From the NCBI GenBank assembly GCA_910576335.1, contig CAJTIU010000022.1, positions 23,765-87,764 of the forward strand: a DNA stretch of 64,000 nucleotides. Direction: 5' to 3'. The stretch comes from Lachnospiraceae bacterium. GTDB taxonomy: Bacteria > Bacillota > Clostridia > Lachnospirales > Lachnospiraceae. A program made the position numbers and the translations under genes. Shown piece by piece: positions 43,833 to 53,045 of the stretch; position 1 is the first letter of the stretch; every line of letters begins with the position of its first letter. The notes under the pieces are model-generated. The model had not been told where the DNA came from, did not search any database, and saw nothing but the letters and a program-made list of their open reading frames with translations.

Positions 43833-44081
43833 CTATACTATCTTTGATGTCGAAACGACCAATTTCTTCTGAAGGAAGAAAAAAATGATAAGCTGTATCA
43901 GGAATACCACAAGGGATAATCCTATGGCAACCAGTGTCGTTTTTCCGCTGCCGGACGGTCCCATGACCGCAGCAAATTCACCTCTGTCCATCTCCATGCT
44001 GACACCTTTCAGCAAAGGGCAGGTATTTCCTTTTGTAACGTAAGATTTTTGCAATCCTGATACAGATAGTATTTTTTCCAT
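43833..44081 (-). pseudogene. Deletion fusion: MacB/BceA-type ATPase start joined to FtsX permease end
   Basis: The product has 82 residues from the ATG at 44081 (AAGGAG 9 bases ahead). The first half, up to VMGPSGSGKTTL, is the N-terminus and Walker A of a MacB/BceA-like ATPase. It passes directly into VAIGLSLVVFLIQLIIFFFL, which reads as the last membrane helix of an FtsX-type permease. Roughly 200 codons of ATPase and most of a permease gene are gone. The frame survived the deletion by chance, but the product has neither Walker B nor signature, so it should be inactive. Confidence 0.7.
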
Positions 44082-44124
44082 ATACGAATACTCCTTCACA
44101 AGTTATTTTCTGGAGAAAATAAAG

Positions 44125-44150
44125 ACTCTCCTTAGTAATACAAGGAGAGT
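44125..44150 (-). terminator. Terminator after the histidine kinase
   Basis: ACTCTCCTT/AAGGAGAGT, a 9-bp stem with 8-base loop, followed on the minus strand by CTTTATTTT. It lies 27 bases past the kinase stop and separates the two-component system from the ABC genes. Confidence 0.7.
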
Positions 44151-44176
44151 GTAAATGAAAAATATCACAAAAGTAT

Positions 44177-45277
44177 CTACTTTTCCAACAAAAATGAAAA
44201 TTGTACTCTGGCGCCTGAATCCGGAATATTGCTAATCGTAATGCCGCCACCATGTTTTTCACATATGATTTTACATATATTCAATCCAAGACCAAAATGA
44301 GAAGTTCCAGATTGTCTGGAAGTATAAAAAGGATCTAGCGCCTTCTCCAATGCTTCCGGACTAAACCCTGCCCCATCATCTATAATTTCAAAAGAAAGTA
44401 ATTGATTCTGCTCATACAAACGCATAGAAACTTTATTTTCAGAATACTGGCAGGCATTTCTCATAACATTTTCCAACACCCTGAAAATCAGGGAAATATC
44501 CCCCTGAACCTCCTGCAGATTGATTTCATTTGTAACCGAAATGTCTTTCCCATATTCCTTAGCTGTCAATTTTATGTTGTCATCTAACATTTTCATAAAA
44601 CTGTCTATTGGAACAGTCTGTATTTTGACGGGTGTATCTTCTAATTTGGGGATCGTATTCATAGCTTCGACATAATCTTCCAAACGCTTAATATAATATG
44701 CCATCATGTGGTTCGTTTCCAGCAATTTTGTATCTTCTTTTTCAGGAAACGGGATATATTCTTCCAAAAAATCTGTATATCCCTGCAATACCGTAAGCGG
44801 TGTGCGTAAATCATGCGCAAAGGCTACATTGAGTTTTCTGCGTTCTTCCGTCATATGCCATATCTTCTTATAATTATTCTGCAATTCATTCTTCATCCGT
44901 TCAAAAGACCCGCAGAGTGTTCCTAATTCATCTTCTGCATCGTACTGTACCGAAAAATCCAGATTATCTACGGCTATCTGCTCTATTCCCTCCGTTAATG
45001 CCTTTAACGGATCGGAAAGTTTAAATCTATAGAAAATATAGGATCCTACGATGATTACAACACAAACATATATACCCACAGTTGATGTGCAAAAGAAATC
45101 ATGCCAATACATAGCCGGATTTTCCGGGTTTTCCGCCACAAGAGCATAGTAGCTTGGACGTGTTACTAATAATATCGTCATCGCTCCTAAAAAAGCAATG
45201 AAAAGAGAACCCACGATTGTAATGGTTAAAGCCTTTTTCAAAGGAAGATTTTTATAAACTGTTTTCAATTTTCCCAT
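44177..45277 (-). CDS. Sensor histidine kinase (VanS/BceS-like)
   Basis: The product has 366 residues. Two membrane helices (about 15-38 and 66-88) enclose a short extracellular stretch of about 27 residues, followed by HAMP (LSDPLKALTEGIEQIA), HisKA with the phospho-acceptor in AFAHDLRTPLTVLQGY (about 152) and an HATPase domain (N box NVMRNACQYS, DDGAGFS, HFGLGLNICK). The very short sensor loop resembles kinases that detect peptides within the membrane. Its ATG lies within the last codons of the response regulator (13-base overlap). It probably controls the adjacent immunity transporter. Confidence 0.92.
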   Translation of the reverse strand: MGKLKTVYKNLPLKKALTITIVGSLFIAFLGAMTILLVTRPSYYALVAENPENPAMYWHDFFCTSTVGIYVCVVIIVGSYIFYRFKLSDPLKALTEGIEQIAVDNLDFSVQYDAEDELGTLCGSFERMKNELQNNYKKIWHMTEERRKLNVAFAHDLRTPLTVLQGYTDFLEEYIPFPEKEDTKLLETNHMMAYYIKRLEDYVEAMNTIPKLEDTPVKIQTVPIDSFMKMLDDNIKLTAKEYGKDISVTNEINLQEVQGDISLIFRVLENVMRNACQYSENKVSMRLYEQNQLLSFEIIDDGAGFSPEALEKALDPFYTSRQSGTSHFGLGLNICKIICEKHGGGITISNIPDSGARVQFSFLLEK

Positions 45278-45942
45278 TTATACCCTATCCCCCAAACTGT
45301 TTCTATATAATTTTTCCCTGTATACTCCATGAACTTTTTTCTGATCCTCCGTATATGTTCTACGATAATGGAACTATTCCCTTCGCCATCATATCCCCAA
45401 ATAACTTCATAGATTCTTTCTTTATCAAAGACCTGCCCAGGATTCCTTGTAAGTAATTCAACAATATCAAATTCTTTTTTGGTAAACGGAATCACTTTAT
45501 CTTGATAAGACACCTGCCTTTTGTCATAATTTATGGCAAGGCTGTCAATAAATTTTGCTGACGAGCCGGAATCCCCTCGGTTTTCACGACGTAAATGCGC
45601 TTCTACCCTTGCCCCTAGCTCGCCTAACTTGAAAGGCTTTATCACATAATCATCCCCACCTGACTGGAACCCAATGATTGCATCCGTTTCTTCTATTCTT
45701 GCAGTCAAAAAAATGATAGGGCATGATACATGATCCCTGATTGTTCTGCACACTTCAAGTCCATCCATGTCAGGCATATTGATGTCAAGCAGAATAATAT
45801 CAGGATTTGAATTGATGCCCTTAATAGCTTCTGCCCCACTCATAGCTGTATATACCAAATATCCATGAAATTCAAAATAGTCCTTCAACATAGTGACAAT
45901 GCCCTGTTCATCATCAACTATTAAAATCTTATATTTCGGCAT
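45265..45942 (-). CDS. OmpR-family response regulator
   Basis: The product has 225 residues. The receiver domain has the acidic pair in ILIVDDEQG, the phospho-acceptor in DIILLDINMPDMDG (about residue 52), the switch residue in IFLTAR and the lysine in VIKPFKLGEL; a winged helix follows (VFDKERIYEVIWGYDGEG, VEHIRRIRKKF). GGGAGA precedes the ATG. It is co-translated with the kinase. Its paralogue at 57379 ends with the same residues (GIGYKWEN here, GCGYKWEN there), and both pairs overlap in the same way. Confidence 0.93.
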   Translation of the reverse strand: MPKYKILIVDDEQGIVTMLKDYFEFHGYLVYTAMSGAEAIKGINSNPDIILLDINMPDMDGLEVCRTIRDHVSCPIIFLTARIEETDAIIGFQSGGDDYVIKPFKLGELGARVEAHLRRENRGDSGSSAKFIDSLAINYDKRQVSYQDKVIPFTKKEFDIVELLTRNPGQVFDKERIYEVIWGYDGEGNSSIIVEHIRRIRKKFMEYTGKNYIETVWGIGYKWEN

Positions 45943-46088
45943 TATTTGTTCTCCCGAAAATTGTTAATATGCTATACATTATATCATTCAAACAGAACAG
46001 ATACAATTCCATATTTTCCTTATTCCTTAACTTCTCTAATTGAGTAAACTTTCACACTCTATTCTGCATATCTTGTAAATGTAATGAA

Positions 46089-46352
46089 ATGGCAGCAAAC
46101 CGAGTAATGAAATCCGTAAGCAGTTGGTTGGAAAGAAAACTGTTTTTGAAAGTAAATACTACCAAAACGAAAGTAGTCAGACCGGCAAGAAGTAAATATC
46201 TCGGGTTCACGTTTCTTAAGAATGGTACGGAATGGAAAGTCAGACCAACCAACGAAAAGAAAAGGAAATTAAAAAAGAAGCTGAACGAATATCTGAAAAG
46301 AGGAAAAGCGGTAGCAAGACCACTGGCAGTCACAAAGGCGATAAAAGAAAGG
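46089..46352 (+). pseudogene. Group II intron reverse transcriptase fragment
   Basis: About 85 codons read VMKSVSSWLERKLFLKVN, then TKTKVVRPARSKYLGFTFL, the thumb/X-proximal region of group II intron-encoded reverse transcriptases. The palm with the YADD active site lies upstream in such proteins and is missing, as are the maturase and endonuclease regions. No intron RNA domains V-VI are visible around it. It is a scar of a past retrohoming event between two two-component loci. Confidence 0.75.
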
Positions 46353-46379
46353 CTTAAAAGTCTTTTACTTTTAAGCCTT
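46338..46379 (-). terminator. Terminator of the PepSY gene
   Basis: AAGGCTTAAAAG (46349-46360) and CTTTTAAGCCTT (46368-46379) form a 12-bp stem with a 7-base loop. The minus strand continues TTTCTTTTA. It lies 18 bases past the PepSY stop and covers the end of the RT remnant. Confidence 0.8.
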
Positions 46380-46396
46380 CTGTGCATCCTCCCTTT

Positions 46397-47248
46397 TCAA
46401 TCATAATCCACATCGTACTCGATAATATTCCCGGAAACTGCATCAATAGTATAGTCGTACTCTTTTCTGCCGGAATTGAATTCAATTTCATATTCCGCTC
46501 CACCGTCATCATTCTCTAGCTTTGCTTTTACAAACTGTACATCTGATTCGTTCAGCTGGGCATGATTTAGTGCAATCTCTTTCGCACGGTCGACTCCAAT
46601 ATAATTATTGCCGGAGCTGTTTATGGCACTGTTTGTTGGATTCGTCTGGATCTGAAATTGCTCAATATTCTTTTCAAGCACTGTTCCGCCGGAAGCATCA
46701 ATTTCATATTCGTATTCTGTATCAGAAGTATAAAATTCAATGTCATATACCTGCGTTCCATGGTCATAATCAAGTTCTGCCTTTTTATATGTGACATCTG
46801 ATTCAGACACGCCTGCATCCTTAAGCGCTGCTGCTTTCGCCCCATCAAGGGAAACTTCCTGTGACTGTACGGTACTATCCCCCTCTTTATCAGGCTGATT
46901 TCCTGCACTTCCTTGTGGCTGCATGGGGGCATTATTACTGTTTCTTCCACTATCAATCTCTCTTGCGATAATCTCCCCATTCTTAGCCTGAATTAAATAC
47001 TCATACTCTGTTCCATTGCTGTAGAAATCAACTTCATATTGAAAATGTCCGTCATCAAATTCAAGCTGTGTACGCAGAGCCGATGCTTCTGCTTCGCTCA
47101 AACCGGCATCTCTGAGAGCGACAGTCTTTGCCTCTGCCTTAGTAATCAGAGTGCTTTTGACTGCAATTACGCTGGCGGCTGCAATAACAACCACTGCACA
47201 AATCACTAGAATAATTACCTTCTTTGGTGTACTGAATAAGCTTTTCAT
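46397..47248 (-). CDS. Membrane-anchored protein with three PepSY domains
   Basis: The product has 283 residues. One N-terminal membrane helix (about 9-30, VIILVICAVVVIAAAS) anchors three PepSY repeats outside the cell, each with the pattern A..AL.DAG(L/V)SE..V followed by YEI(E/D)FYS....EYEY.I.A..G.I. A Gln/Asn-rich linker separates the first two. PepSY domains are thought to inhibit proteases or sense envelope state. Calcium binding by the acidic strands is possible. It lies downstream of a kinase/regulator pair in the same direction (74-base gap) and is likely its target or modulator, in the manner of PepSY genes beside CiaRH-like systems. Confidence 0.88.
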   Translation of the reverse strand: MKSLFSTPKKVIILVICAVVVIAAASVIAVKSTLITKAEAKTVALRDAGLSEAEASALRTQLEFDDGHFQYEVDFYSNGTEYEYLIQAKNGEIIAREIDSGRNSNNAPMQPQGSAGNQPDKEGDSTVQSQEVSLDGAKAAALKDAGVSESDVTYKKAELDYDHGTQVYDIEFYTSDTEYEYEIDASGGTVLEKNIEQFQIQTNPTNSAINSSGNNYIGVDRAKEIALNHAQLNESDVQFVKAKLENDDGGAEYEIEFNSGRKEYDYTIDAVSGNIIEYDVDYD

Positions 47249-47322
47249 ATCATCTATCCCTGCTTTCCTGTTTTTATAATAGTATAATACAAGAAGATTA
47301 GAGCAACGTTAGAATCAGAAAA

Positions 47323-48720
47323 TTATATAGAAAACTTTACGGTAAATTTACTTCCTTTTCCTACGACAGAATCAACCTCTATAGTTCCTCTATGATATTT
47401 TGCTATATCCCTCACCATGGCAAGTCCAAGGCCTGTGCCCTCACTGAACCGGGCAGCCTCTGCCTGATAGAAACGCCCAAAAATCCTATCCTTCTGTTCA
47501 TCAGGAATCCCTATTCCATTGTCTTCAACAGACAACTGAATGCCGTTGTCACACTTCAACCGAATAGAAATCCTGCCATCCTGCTTTCCATACCGGTAAC
47601 CGTTGCTTATCAGGTTTGTAACCATTCTTGTGAGCAGCATAGCATTTCCCATCAGAAATATACCCGGTTCAATCTCCCAGCCAAGCACAATATTTTTGCT
47701 TTTCAGGAGTGCCATATCCATACAGATATCCTGAACAAGTGTGCTGAAATCAACCATCTCTCTGGGATAACTGTCCTTATTCTGCTCAAGGCGCGCAATA
47801 CAAAGCATATCTTCAATCAGCTTCGACATTTTTCTTCCCTGTCGCTGAATCACCTTCAAAGTCGCCTCATATTCCTCCGATGTTCTCGTATTCTCCAGTA
47901 TGTATTCACACTGTGCCATAATTACAGACATAGGTGTTCTGAGTTCATGGGAAGCATCGGAAGTAAACTGTTGTTCTAATTTAAACGCTTTATCCAAACG
48001 ATTTATCATGTTGTCCAGTACATCTGCAAGCTGGTGAAGCTCATCCGTTCCACTGCCCAGATGAATACGTTTATCTAAATCCTGTCCCTGACTAATCCGG
48101 GCCGCTGTCTGAGTAATTTGCTGTATTGGCTTTAATGCCCTTCCGGCAATCCAGTAGCCGCCTATGACGGCCAGAAGCAAAAGAGCAGGAAGTGCAATAA
48201 CGGAAAGCCTGACAAGCCACTGAAGCTGCTGTGTACCCTGATTCCTGGAAACCATTCCTCTCAGCCATAGCCCGTCAATACCATAACCGGAAAGCAAACG
48301 GTCGTAAACATAATAGCCAGTCCTGTTCCATGTTACTTTCTTTACAATGCCGTCCGAAAAAGGGATTTCCATGCCTGCCCTGACAGACGGATTTTCCCCA
48401 TACAGCAGCTTTCCTGTTTCCTGATAAAGGGAAGAATAAATTCCATTCACCTGATCCAGAAAATCATCATCTATTTCCAGATATCCGTCCGAATATTCAA
48501 TATACTGGTCACCATGAAGCTCTTTCCTATATTTTTTTTCCTCGTAAAATTCAATTTCGTCCACATTTAATTCTACGATTTCAATTAAATTATCCTGTAT
48601 GCTTTTCTGGGTGACTGAGTTGCTCACCCAAAAAATAATGCCAAATGTCACGGCAACGATAAATGCCATAATACCTGAGAACCATGCGGTTATTTTTACC
48701 CTGATTGATAGATTCTTCAT
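47323..48720 (-). CDS. Sensor histidine kinase (CiaH/ArlS-like)
   Basis: The product has 465 residues. Membrane helices at about 13-33 and 164-188 flank an extracellular sensor of about 130 residues. HAMP (ALKPIQQITQTAARISQGQD), HisKA (FTSDASHELRTPMSVIM, His about 258) and HATPase (NLISNGYRYG, DNGIGIPDEQKDRIFGRF, GTGLGLAMV) are complete. Its ATG overlaps the regulator's TGA (ATGA). The partner PepSY protein downstream suggests an envelope-stress circuit. Confidence 0.93.
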   Translation of the reverse strand: MKNLSIRVKITAWFSGIMAFIVAVTFGIIFWVSNSVTQKSIQDNLIEIVELNVDEIEFYEEKKYRKELHGDQYIEYSDGYLEIDDDFLDQVNGIYSSLYQETGKLLYGENPSVRAGMEIPFSDGIVKKVTWNRTGYYVYDRLLSGYGIDGLWLRGMVSRNQGTQQLQWLVRLSVIALPALLLLAVIGGYWIAGRALKPIQQITQTAARISQGQDLDKRIHLGSGTDELHQLADVLDNMINRLDKAFKLEQQFTSDASHELRTPMSVIMAQCEYILENTRTSEEYEATLKVIQRQGRKMSKLIEDMLCIARLEQNKDSYPREMVDFSTLVQDICMDMALLKSKNIVLGWEIEPGIFLMGNAMLLTRMVTNLISNGYRYGKQDGRISIRLKCDNGIQLSVEDNGIGIPDEQKDRIFGRFYQAEAARFSEGTGLGLAMVRDIAKYHRGTIEVDSVVGKGSKFTVKFSI

Positions 48721-49391
48721 ATTTTTTTCTCTATCATATATCCGTATCCCCTTACCGTATGAATGAGTTTGTCCTGACAGTTCCCATCGATCTTTTTCCG
48801 GAGATAGCTGATATAAACGTCCACAACATTTGTTCCACCCTCATATTCAAAATTCCAGATATGATTTTCAATTTTTTCCCTTGACAGTACAATCCCTTTA
48901 TTCAGCATAAGATATTCCAGGAGGTTATACTCTTTTGCGGAAAGCATGATTTCATTTTCTCCTCTTTTTACAGTATGAGAACCCGTATCCAGTGTTAAAT
49001 CTCCTACCTGAAGTATGTTGGCAGTTATGTTGAATTTTTTCCTTGACATTGCCCGGATGCGCGCGGTAAGCTCTTCTAAAGAGAACGGTTTAATTAAATA
49101 GTCGTCGGCTCCGCTGTCAAGTCCTTTTACTCTGTCCGCAACGGAATCCTTTGCTGTCAGAAACAACACAGGTGCAGATTTTCCCGTATTTCTTATATGG
49201 CGCAGAACTCCGAATCCATCTATCTTTGGCATCATGATATCCAGAATCACTGCATCATAGTCTGCCATTTCCAGAAAATCTATTGCTTCGCTGCCGTTGT
49301 AACAGCTGTCAACAGAGTAGCCATCCGAGGTAAGTTTCCGAGTTATGATCTGGTTTAAGTCAGCCTCATCCTCAGCTAATAAAATACGCAT
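48717..49391 (-). CDS. OmpR-family response regulator
   Basis: The product has 224 residues. The ATG at 49391 (AAGGAG 9-11 bases upstream) gives the canonical MRILLAEDEADLN start; upstream in-frame codons are not protein-like. Receiver: phospho-acceptor in AVILDIMMPKIDGFG, FLTAKDSV and LIKPFSLEEL. Winged helix: VLSREKIENHIW and VDVYISYLRKKID. It is the first gene of the regulator-kinase-PepSY operon. Confidence 0.93.
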   Translation of the reverse strand: MRILLAEDEADLNQIITRKLTSDGYSVDSCYNGSEAIDFLEMADYDAVILDIMMPKIDGFGVLRHIRNTGKSAPVLFLTAKDSVADRVKGLDSGADDYLIKPFSLEELTARIRAMSRKKFNITANILQVGDLTLDTGSHTVKRGENEIMLSAKEYNLLEYLMLNKGIVLSREKIENHIWNFEYEGGTNVVDVYISYLRKKIDGNCQDKLIHTVRGYGYMIEKKI

Positions 49392-49505
49392 AATCCTCAG
49401 CTCCTTTTCACTTAATATAGCATATGTTATTCTGTCTTTCAAACTTAATACTGGGGTTTTCGGAAGCTCAGTCTGTCGAAATTCGTATCTGCAAAAAGGC
49501 AATTA

Positions 49506-50054
49506 TCATATCGTTTGAAGCAGTCCTTTTTCAATTTCCCGGACATCTTCCACAGAAAGCTCCGTAAAATACCCGGCGATTTCCTCTGCTGACATTTTTC
49601 CAGTCTTTAACATATTTTCTACTGCATCCCTTACTGCCTCACGCCTTTCACTGGCAACATAATTACGCATAATCCTTTCTTCATCAAACAAAGTCATCAT
49701 GATAGACACAACCTCCTTTTCCCTGCTCTCCAGAAATCCTGTGCCAAATACATCAGCGCACGTATAATGATATTCATCGTCCAGCTCGGCTGCTGCTCGG
49801 CCAGAAATAAAATTTTGTCCCCAGCCCGGAACCCCAGGTCATTATAAATCCCGTTGGTAAGCATGTTCCTTATCGTTATATCCGTAAGCGCATCTTCCGT
49901 AGCCTCCGGATGGAGCGCACGGTATAGCTGTATCAGGTATTTTTTATCCCGAAAGATCATCGTGAATACGCTGTCTTTCACCATATATTTGGCAAAGAAA
50001 TCCTTTTTTCCACTGCTTTCTCTTTTGGCTCTTCCTGTATTATTCCACCCTGCA
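49506..50054 (-). pseudogene. Rpn-family recombination-promoting nuclease, broken
   Basis: The pieces are an N-terminal segment from the ATG at 50054, a middle piece MVKDSVFTMIFRDKKYL to IIIRALMYLAQDF (49984-49697) and a C-terminal piece IMMTLFDEERIMRNYV to KGLLQTI (49709-49506). Two events separate them. An A6 tract at 50004-50009 is one base short for the frame KKDFFAKYMVKDS. An internal deletion of about 120 codons follows ALMYLAQ, with the frame change visible where FLESREKEVVSIMM would be read. These genes belong to the PD-(D/E)XK transposase_31/Rpn family, which is very common in gut Clostridia. The product is non-functional. Confidence 0.8.
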
Positions 50055-50173
50055 TAATATCACCCCGGTTCCGGCTTGCGCCTGGCAGTCTGACATCAAC
50101 ACTTTAAAAGTCTATCGAAGCATTCTATAAAATCCCGATTTTACGTTCTCTACAACTTTTCGATAATTCGAAT

Positions 50174-50548
50174 TCAGCGTTTTCCTGTCTTGATAAATTC
50201 TATCAATTTTTCCGCATCTTCAAAATCATCATAATCGCCAATAATTCCTTTATGATGATATAGGATTCCTCTTTTTTCATTTTCCTCAAGGCAGTCGAGA
50301 AGTTTCTCTATCCCATATCTTTTTATAAACAATGTAAAACCATATGGCTTGATTTTATTCAGTAATCCTTTTTTGCAATCCATTTCACAGTCATAACAGC
50401 CCAGGAGTTCTTTTTCAATGGAGCATTTTCTGTTTTCGCATTGTGCGTAATCAGGACAGTTATCCGAATAGCAACCATAGCATTTTACATTTTCTGAACA
50501 CAGGCAACAGGCAAGTCCACACCTTGCAATTCCTAATTCCCGTTTCAT
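50174..50548 (-). CDS. DUF3795 cysteine-rich protein
   Basis: The product has about 124 residues (ATG at 50548; GAGGAG is 6 bases upstream). Cysteines are clustered as GLACCLCSENVKCYGCYSD, NCPDYAQCENRKC and GCYDCEMDC, as in DUF3795 proteins of anaerobes, presumably a zinc or Fe-S binding module. The remainder is a small alpha-helical domain. The role is unknown. It appears intact between broken neighbours. Confidence 0.8.
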   Translation of the reverse strand: MKRELGIARCGLACCLCSENVKCYGCYSDNCPDYAQCENRKCSIEKELLGCYDCEMDCKKGLLNKIKPYGFTLFIKRYGIEKLLDCLEENEKRGILYHHKGIIGDYDDFEDAEKLIEFIKTGKR

Positions 50549-50651
50549 TCCTATTCTCCTCAAATTCCGCTTGTTGTTGCGTTTAGTTTAGCACATTTAT
50601 AGGACATCTACAAGATTCCGTGTATGAAAAAGCTAAAAGAATGAATTCTTC

Positions 50652-50820
50652 ACTTGACAATGTGACAAAGAGCTTATGAGCCAAGATGAAATAGCCGTCA
50701 TGGACGGGCATGAGGTGTTCCATTTTCCCCTGTCCATAGAGAGCATCAAACCTGTCCATATAGAGGGAAATATCGTCAAGACCGCTGCTCTTTAGCTGGT
50801 ACTCAAACCGCTGTTTCCTC
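50652..50820 (-). pseudogene. Fragment of a conjugative-element protein
   Basis: A reading frame through RFEYQLKSSGLDDISLYMDR and GKMEHLMPVHDGYFILAHK remains, without its own start and ending in unrelated sequence. The style matches accessory proteins of Tn1549-like elements, but I cannot name it. It begins where the YodL-type frame ends and overlaps it in another frame. Confidence 0.45.
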
Positions 50821-51433
50821 CCTGACCGCATCTTTTTCTGTGCTGATTTCCGCCGATACCGAAAGCTCCTTTGTAAACTCCGGTATCTCCCTGTAACCAA
50901 CGGAATCCACATAATGGCTTGTGTTCTCCCCGTCCTGATGCAGCACCACCACATCGCTTACAGAAAGGGAATGCCCGGTAAAGCCTGCCGGGTGGTCTAT
51001 GTTGAACTTGGTATAAATATCTTCAAGGCTCATGCCCTCCGTAAACTCCCCGAACAACTCCGATGCCCTGTCCTTTGTCAGAGGGAGCATTTCATCCCAA
51101 GAATACCCGTATTTGTGCATCTGCGACAATCCCACCATACCGTCCGGGAGAGCGTCAATTTCTTCCTGCGCCACCCTGATTGTTTCCCAAAGCAAGGCTG
51201 AATCGTCTTTCTGCTCTGCAATGGAATGCGCAAGGGAAGGGGTCTTATACATATCATTCAGCTTATACACATGGTTCATAATCAGGTTACGCTCATTGGT
51301 GTCATATACCGACCTGTGAAATTCCATGCGGTTAGTGAGCTGCTCCGCCTGTACGGTTGCCGGAAGTTCCGAAGCGGTATGTACTTCCCATTCGCTCATA
51401 TCCACATCAAAATCTACAAACTGGAATTTATGT
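50803..51433 (-). pseudogene. YodL/DUF4316-type conjugative-element protein, 5' truncated
   Basis: An open frame of about 205 codons reads MSEWEVHTASELPATVQAEQ, then MSLEDIYTKFNIDHPAGFTG and SVSDVVVLHQDG, ending EETAV. The last part resembles the YodL-like domain found in large accessory proteins of Tn1549/CTn-type integrative elements. There is no start codon with a ribosome binding site; the 5' side ends abruptly at the CPBP gene stop (51434), which marks a junction between two mobile-element segments. Confidence 0.6.
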
Positions 51434-52219
51434 TTATATTTTTTTCTTTTGTATGAATATAAAAAATGCAATCAAAACTGCATTGACAATTAGAACTATT
51501 ATACTTCCTTCAATTTTGCAAATTCCGCCGGACAAAATATCGTTTCCAGTAAAAGTCGTAACAAACAGATTTGGATAGTCATCAGCAAGTGACACACCAC
51601 CTAAAACTAATGCACCAATTCCATTCCATAAAAAGTGCATAATAATTGGTGCTATAATAGAGCCACTATATTCAAGGACTGCTGTCATAAGCAAGCTCAT
51701 AGTAAGTACATTTAAAACAGGAATAACACCTGCTTCAAATGCCCCTCCGTGCAATGCCGTAAAAAGTATTGTTGTCACAACCGTAGCAACAATTATATTG
51801 TGCTTTTGTTTAAGCATTTGGTACAAGTAACCACGTACAAGAAGTTCCTGCATAATTGTATTTAGAAATACTGCCAGCAACCAAACAGGAAATAGGTTAA
51901 TTAAGTTAGTTCCGTCAAAATGGATAATTTTTGCTACATACATTACCAAAACAGGAATAGCTAACCATACAATCCCTGTAATTACTCCCAATACTATTCC
52001 CTTTACTGGATTATCGAATAAATGTAACTTTACATTTTTCTTTTCAGCAAACCAAAAGACGAGAGTAAAAACTGCTATTGCCAATAGAGGTGTAATTTCT
52101 GCCCATAACCTCCATAAAGCTTGTTCCTTTGAAGATGATAACGGCAAGACAGAAACCAATATTGCCCATCCCAGAAAAAAGCCTATGGATTTTATAATTG
52201 TAATTCCGATTTTTTTCAA
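51434..52219 (-). CDS. CPBP-family intramembrane protease (Abi-like)
   Basis: The product has 261 residues and about eight membrane helices. The start is TTG at 52219 with GGGAGG 8 bases ahead. CPBP/Rce1 motifs: MQELLVRGYLYQ corresponds to EExxxR, ILFTALHGG to FxxxH, and IMHFLWNGIGAL to HxxxB. The first glutamate of the EE pair is glutamine here. Members act as prenyl-protein-type proteases or in bacteriocin self-immunity. It appears to be cargo inserted among conjugative-element genes: its 3' end abuts a truncated element gene, and a duplicated HTH gene follows upstream after 74 bases. Confidence 0.85.
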   Translation of the reverse strand: MKKIGITIIKSIGFFLGWAILVSVLPLSSSKEQALWRLWAEITPLLAIAVFTLVFWFAEKKNVKLHLFDNPVKGIVLGVITGIVWLAIPVLVMYVAKIIHFDGTNLINLFPVWLLAVFLNTIMQELLVRGYLYQMLKQKHNIIVATVVTTILFTALHGGAFEAGVIPVLNVLTMSLLMTAVLEYSGSIIAPIIMHFLWNGIGALVLGGVSLADDYPNLFVTTFTGNDILSGGICKIEGSIIVLIVNAVLIAFFIFIQKKKI

Positions 52220-52293
52220 AATAAATTCCTCCCAAATTCAAATTTGTCGTTGCTTTATTATATATCCGATTTTTCAAAAATAAAAGCAAATTC

Positions 52294-52506
52294 TTATACT
52301 TCCTGTTCATCAAAACGGAACTTGAACAATGCCGCAACAAGCCGTGATTTTATGCTGTCCTCCGTATCCCTGTCGATATGCCCGTTTTCAATGGCGGCGC
52401 TTCGGATTCGCTTGCTGTAATGCCGTAAAACCTCGTCCACGGCTTCCGGCTCACCGCTGGTCGCCCGGGCAATCATTTCATAGGGTAAAAGGTTCGGATT
52501 CCCCAT
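52294..52506 (-). CDS. Helix-turn-helix conjugative-element protein, copy A
   Basis: The product has 70 residues starting MGNPNLLPYEMIARATSGEP, with AVDEVLRHYSKRI and a C-terminal RLVAALFKFRFDEQEV. It is the small HTH protein that accompanies the sigma-like factor in Tn916/Tn1549 relatives. It is almost identical to copy B at 54724-54933. It is intact, but the sigma gene ahead of it is frameshifted. Confidence 0.8.
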   Translation of the reverse strand: MGNPNLLPYEMIARATSGEPEAVDEVLRHYSKRIRSAAIENGHIDRDTEDSIKSRLVAALFKFRFDEQEV

Positions 52507-52935
52507 GCGAAAGCACCTCCATTTCCTTGTGCAGAAGCTGTAAAGTCCTGCGGATTTGATACCCGGTCGTACTCCGGCAGCGTCCATACATTTCCCCGCT
52601 TTCCCGCTGTGTATAATGCCCGAAAAAGTAAAGGAAAATGATTCCCCGGTTCTTCTCCGGCAGAGATAACAGGGCGCGGCAAGCTCCCCATTGGTGAGGA
52701 TAACTGTCTGACCGCATATCGTAACGGGATATTCTTCATAGGGTGCTTCAAAGTATTTGTCTGTTGTGCCTAAAGGGTAAAGCTTTTCTTCTGTGAGGTA
52801 TTCAAGGGGTATTTCTTTTTGCCGCCGTCTGCTCCTGTCACGCCATGCGTTGATAGCTGCAAAGCGTATGACGGTCTTGCAATAGCCATTGAAAGTATAC
52901 ATGATGTGTTCTTTGTATGCTTCTGTACAAGGCAT
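52478..52935 (-). pseudogene. Sigma-70-like factor of conjugative element, copy A, frameshifted
   Basis: It starts at an ATG (52935) with AGGAGG, reads MPCTEAYKEHIMYTFNGYC and follows the intact copy B up to LTNGELA. Near 52674-52680 one base is missing relative to copy B (CCGCGCCC against CCGAAGCCC). The frame then continues as SLPEKNRGIIFLYFFGHYTQ, GRCRSTTGYQIRRTLQLLHKE in the next register, so the region 4 helix-turn-helix is cut off. Copy B shows what the intact product would be. Confidence 0.8.
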
Positions 52936-53045
52936 AGATGGTTCCTCCTCGTATCTGAGTTACATTTTCGTATTCATAATGGGGCATACATCCCACAAAA
53001 AGTATCATAAGGAGCAGGATAACCCGCCCCTTATGTATTATCCGA

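Noticed and set aside
46089..46352. Intact group II intron
   Set aside because: Only the distal part of the reverse transcriptase remains and no catalytic RNA domains were seen around it.
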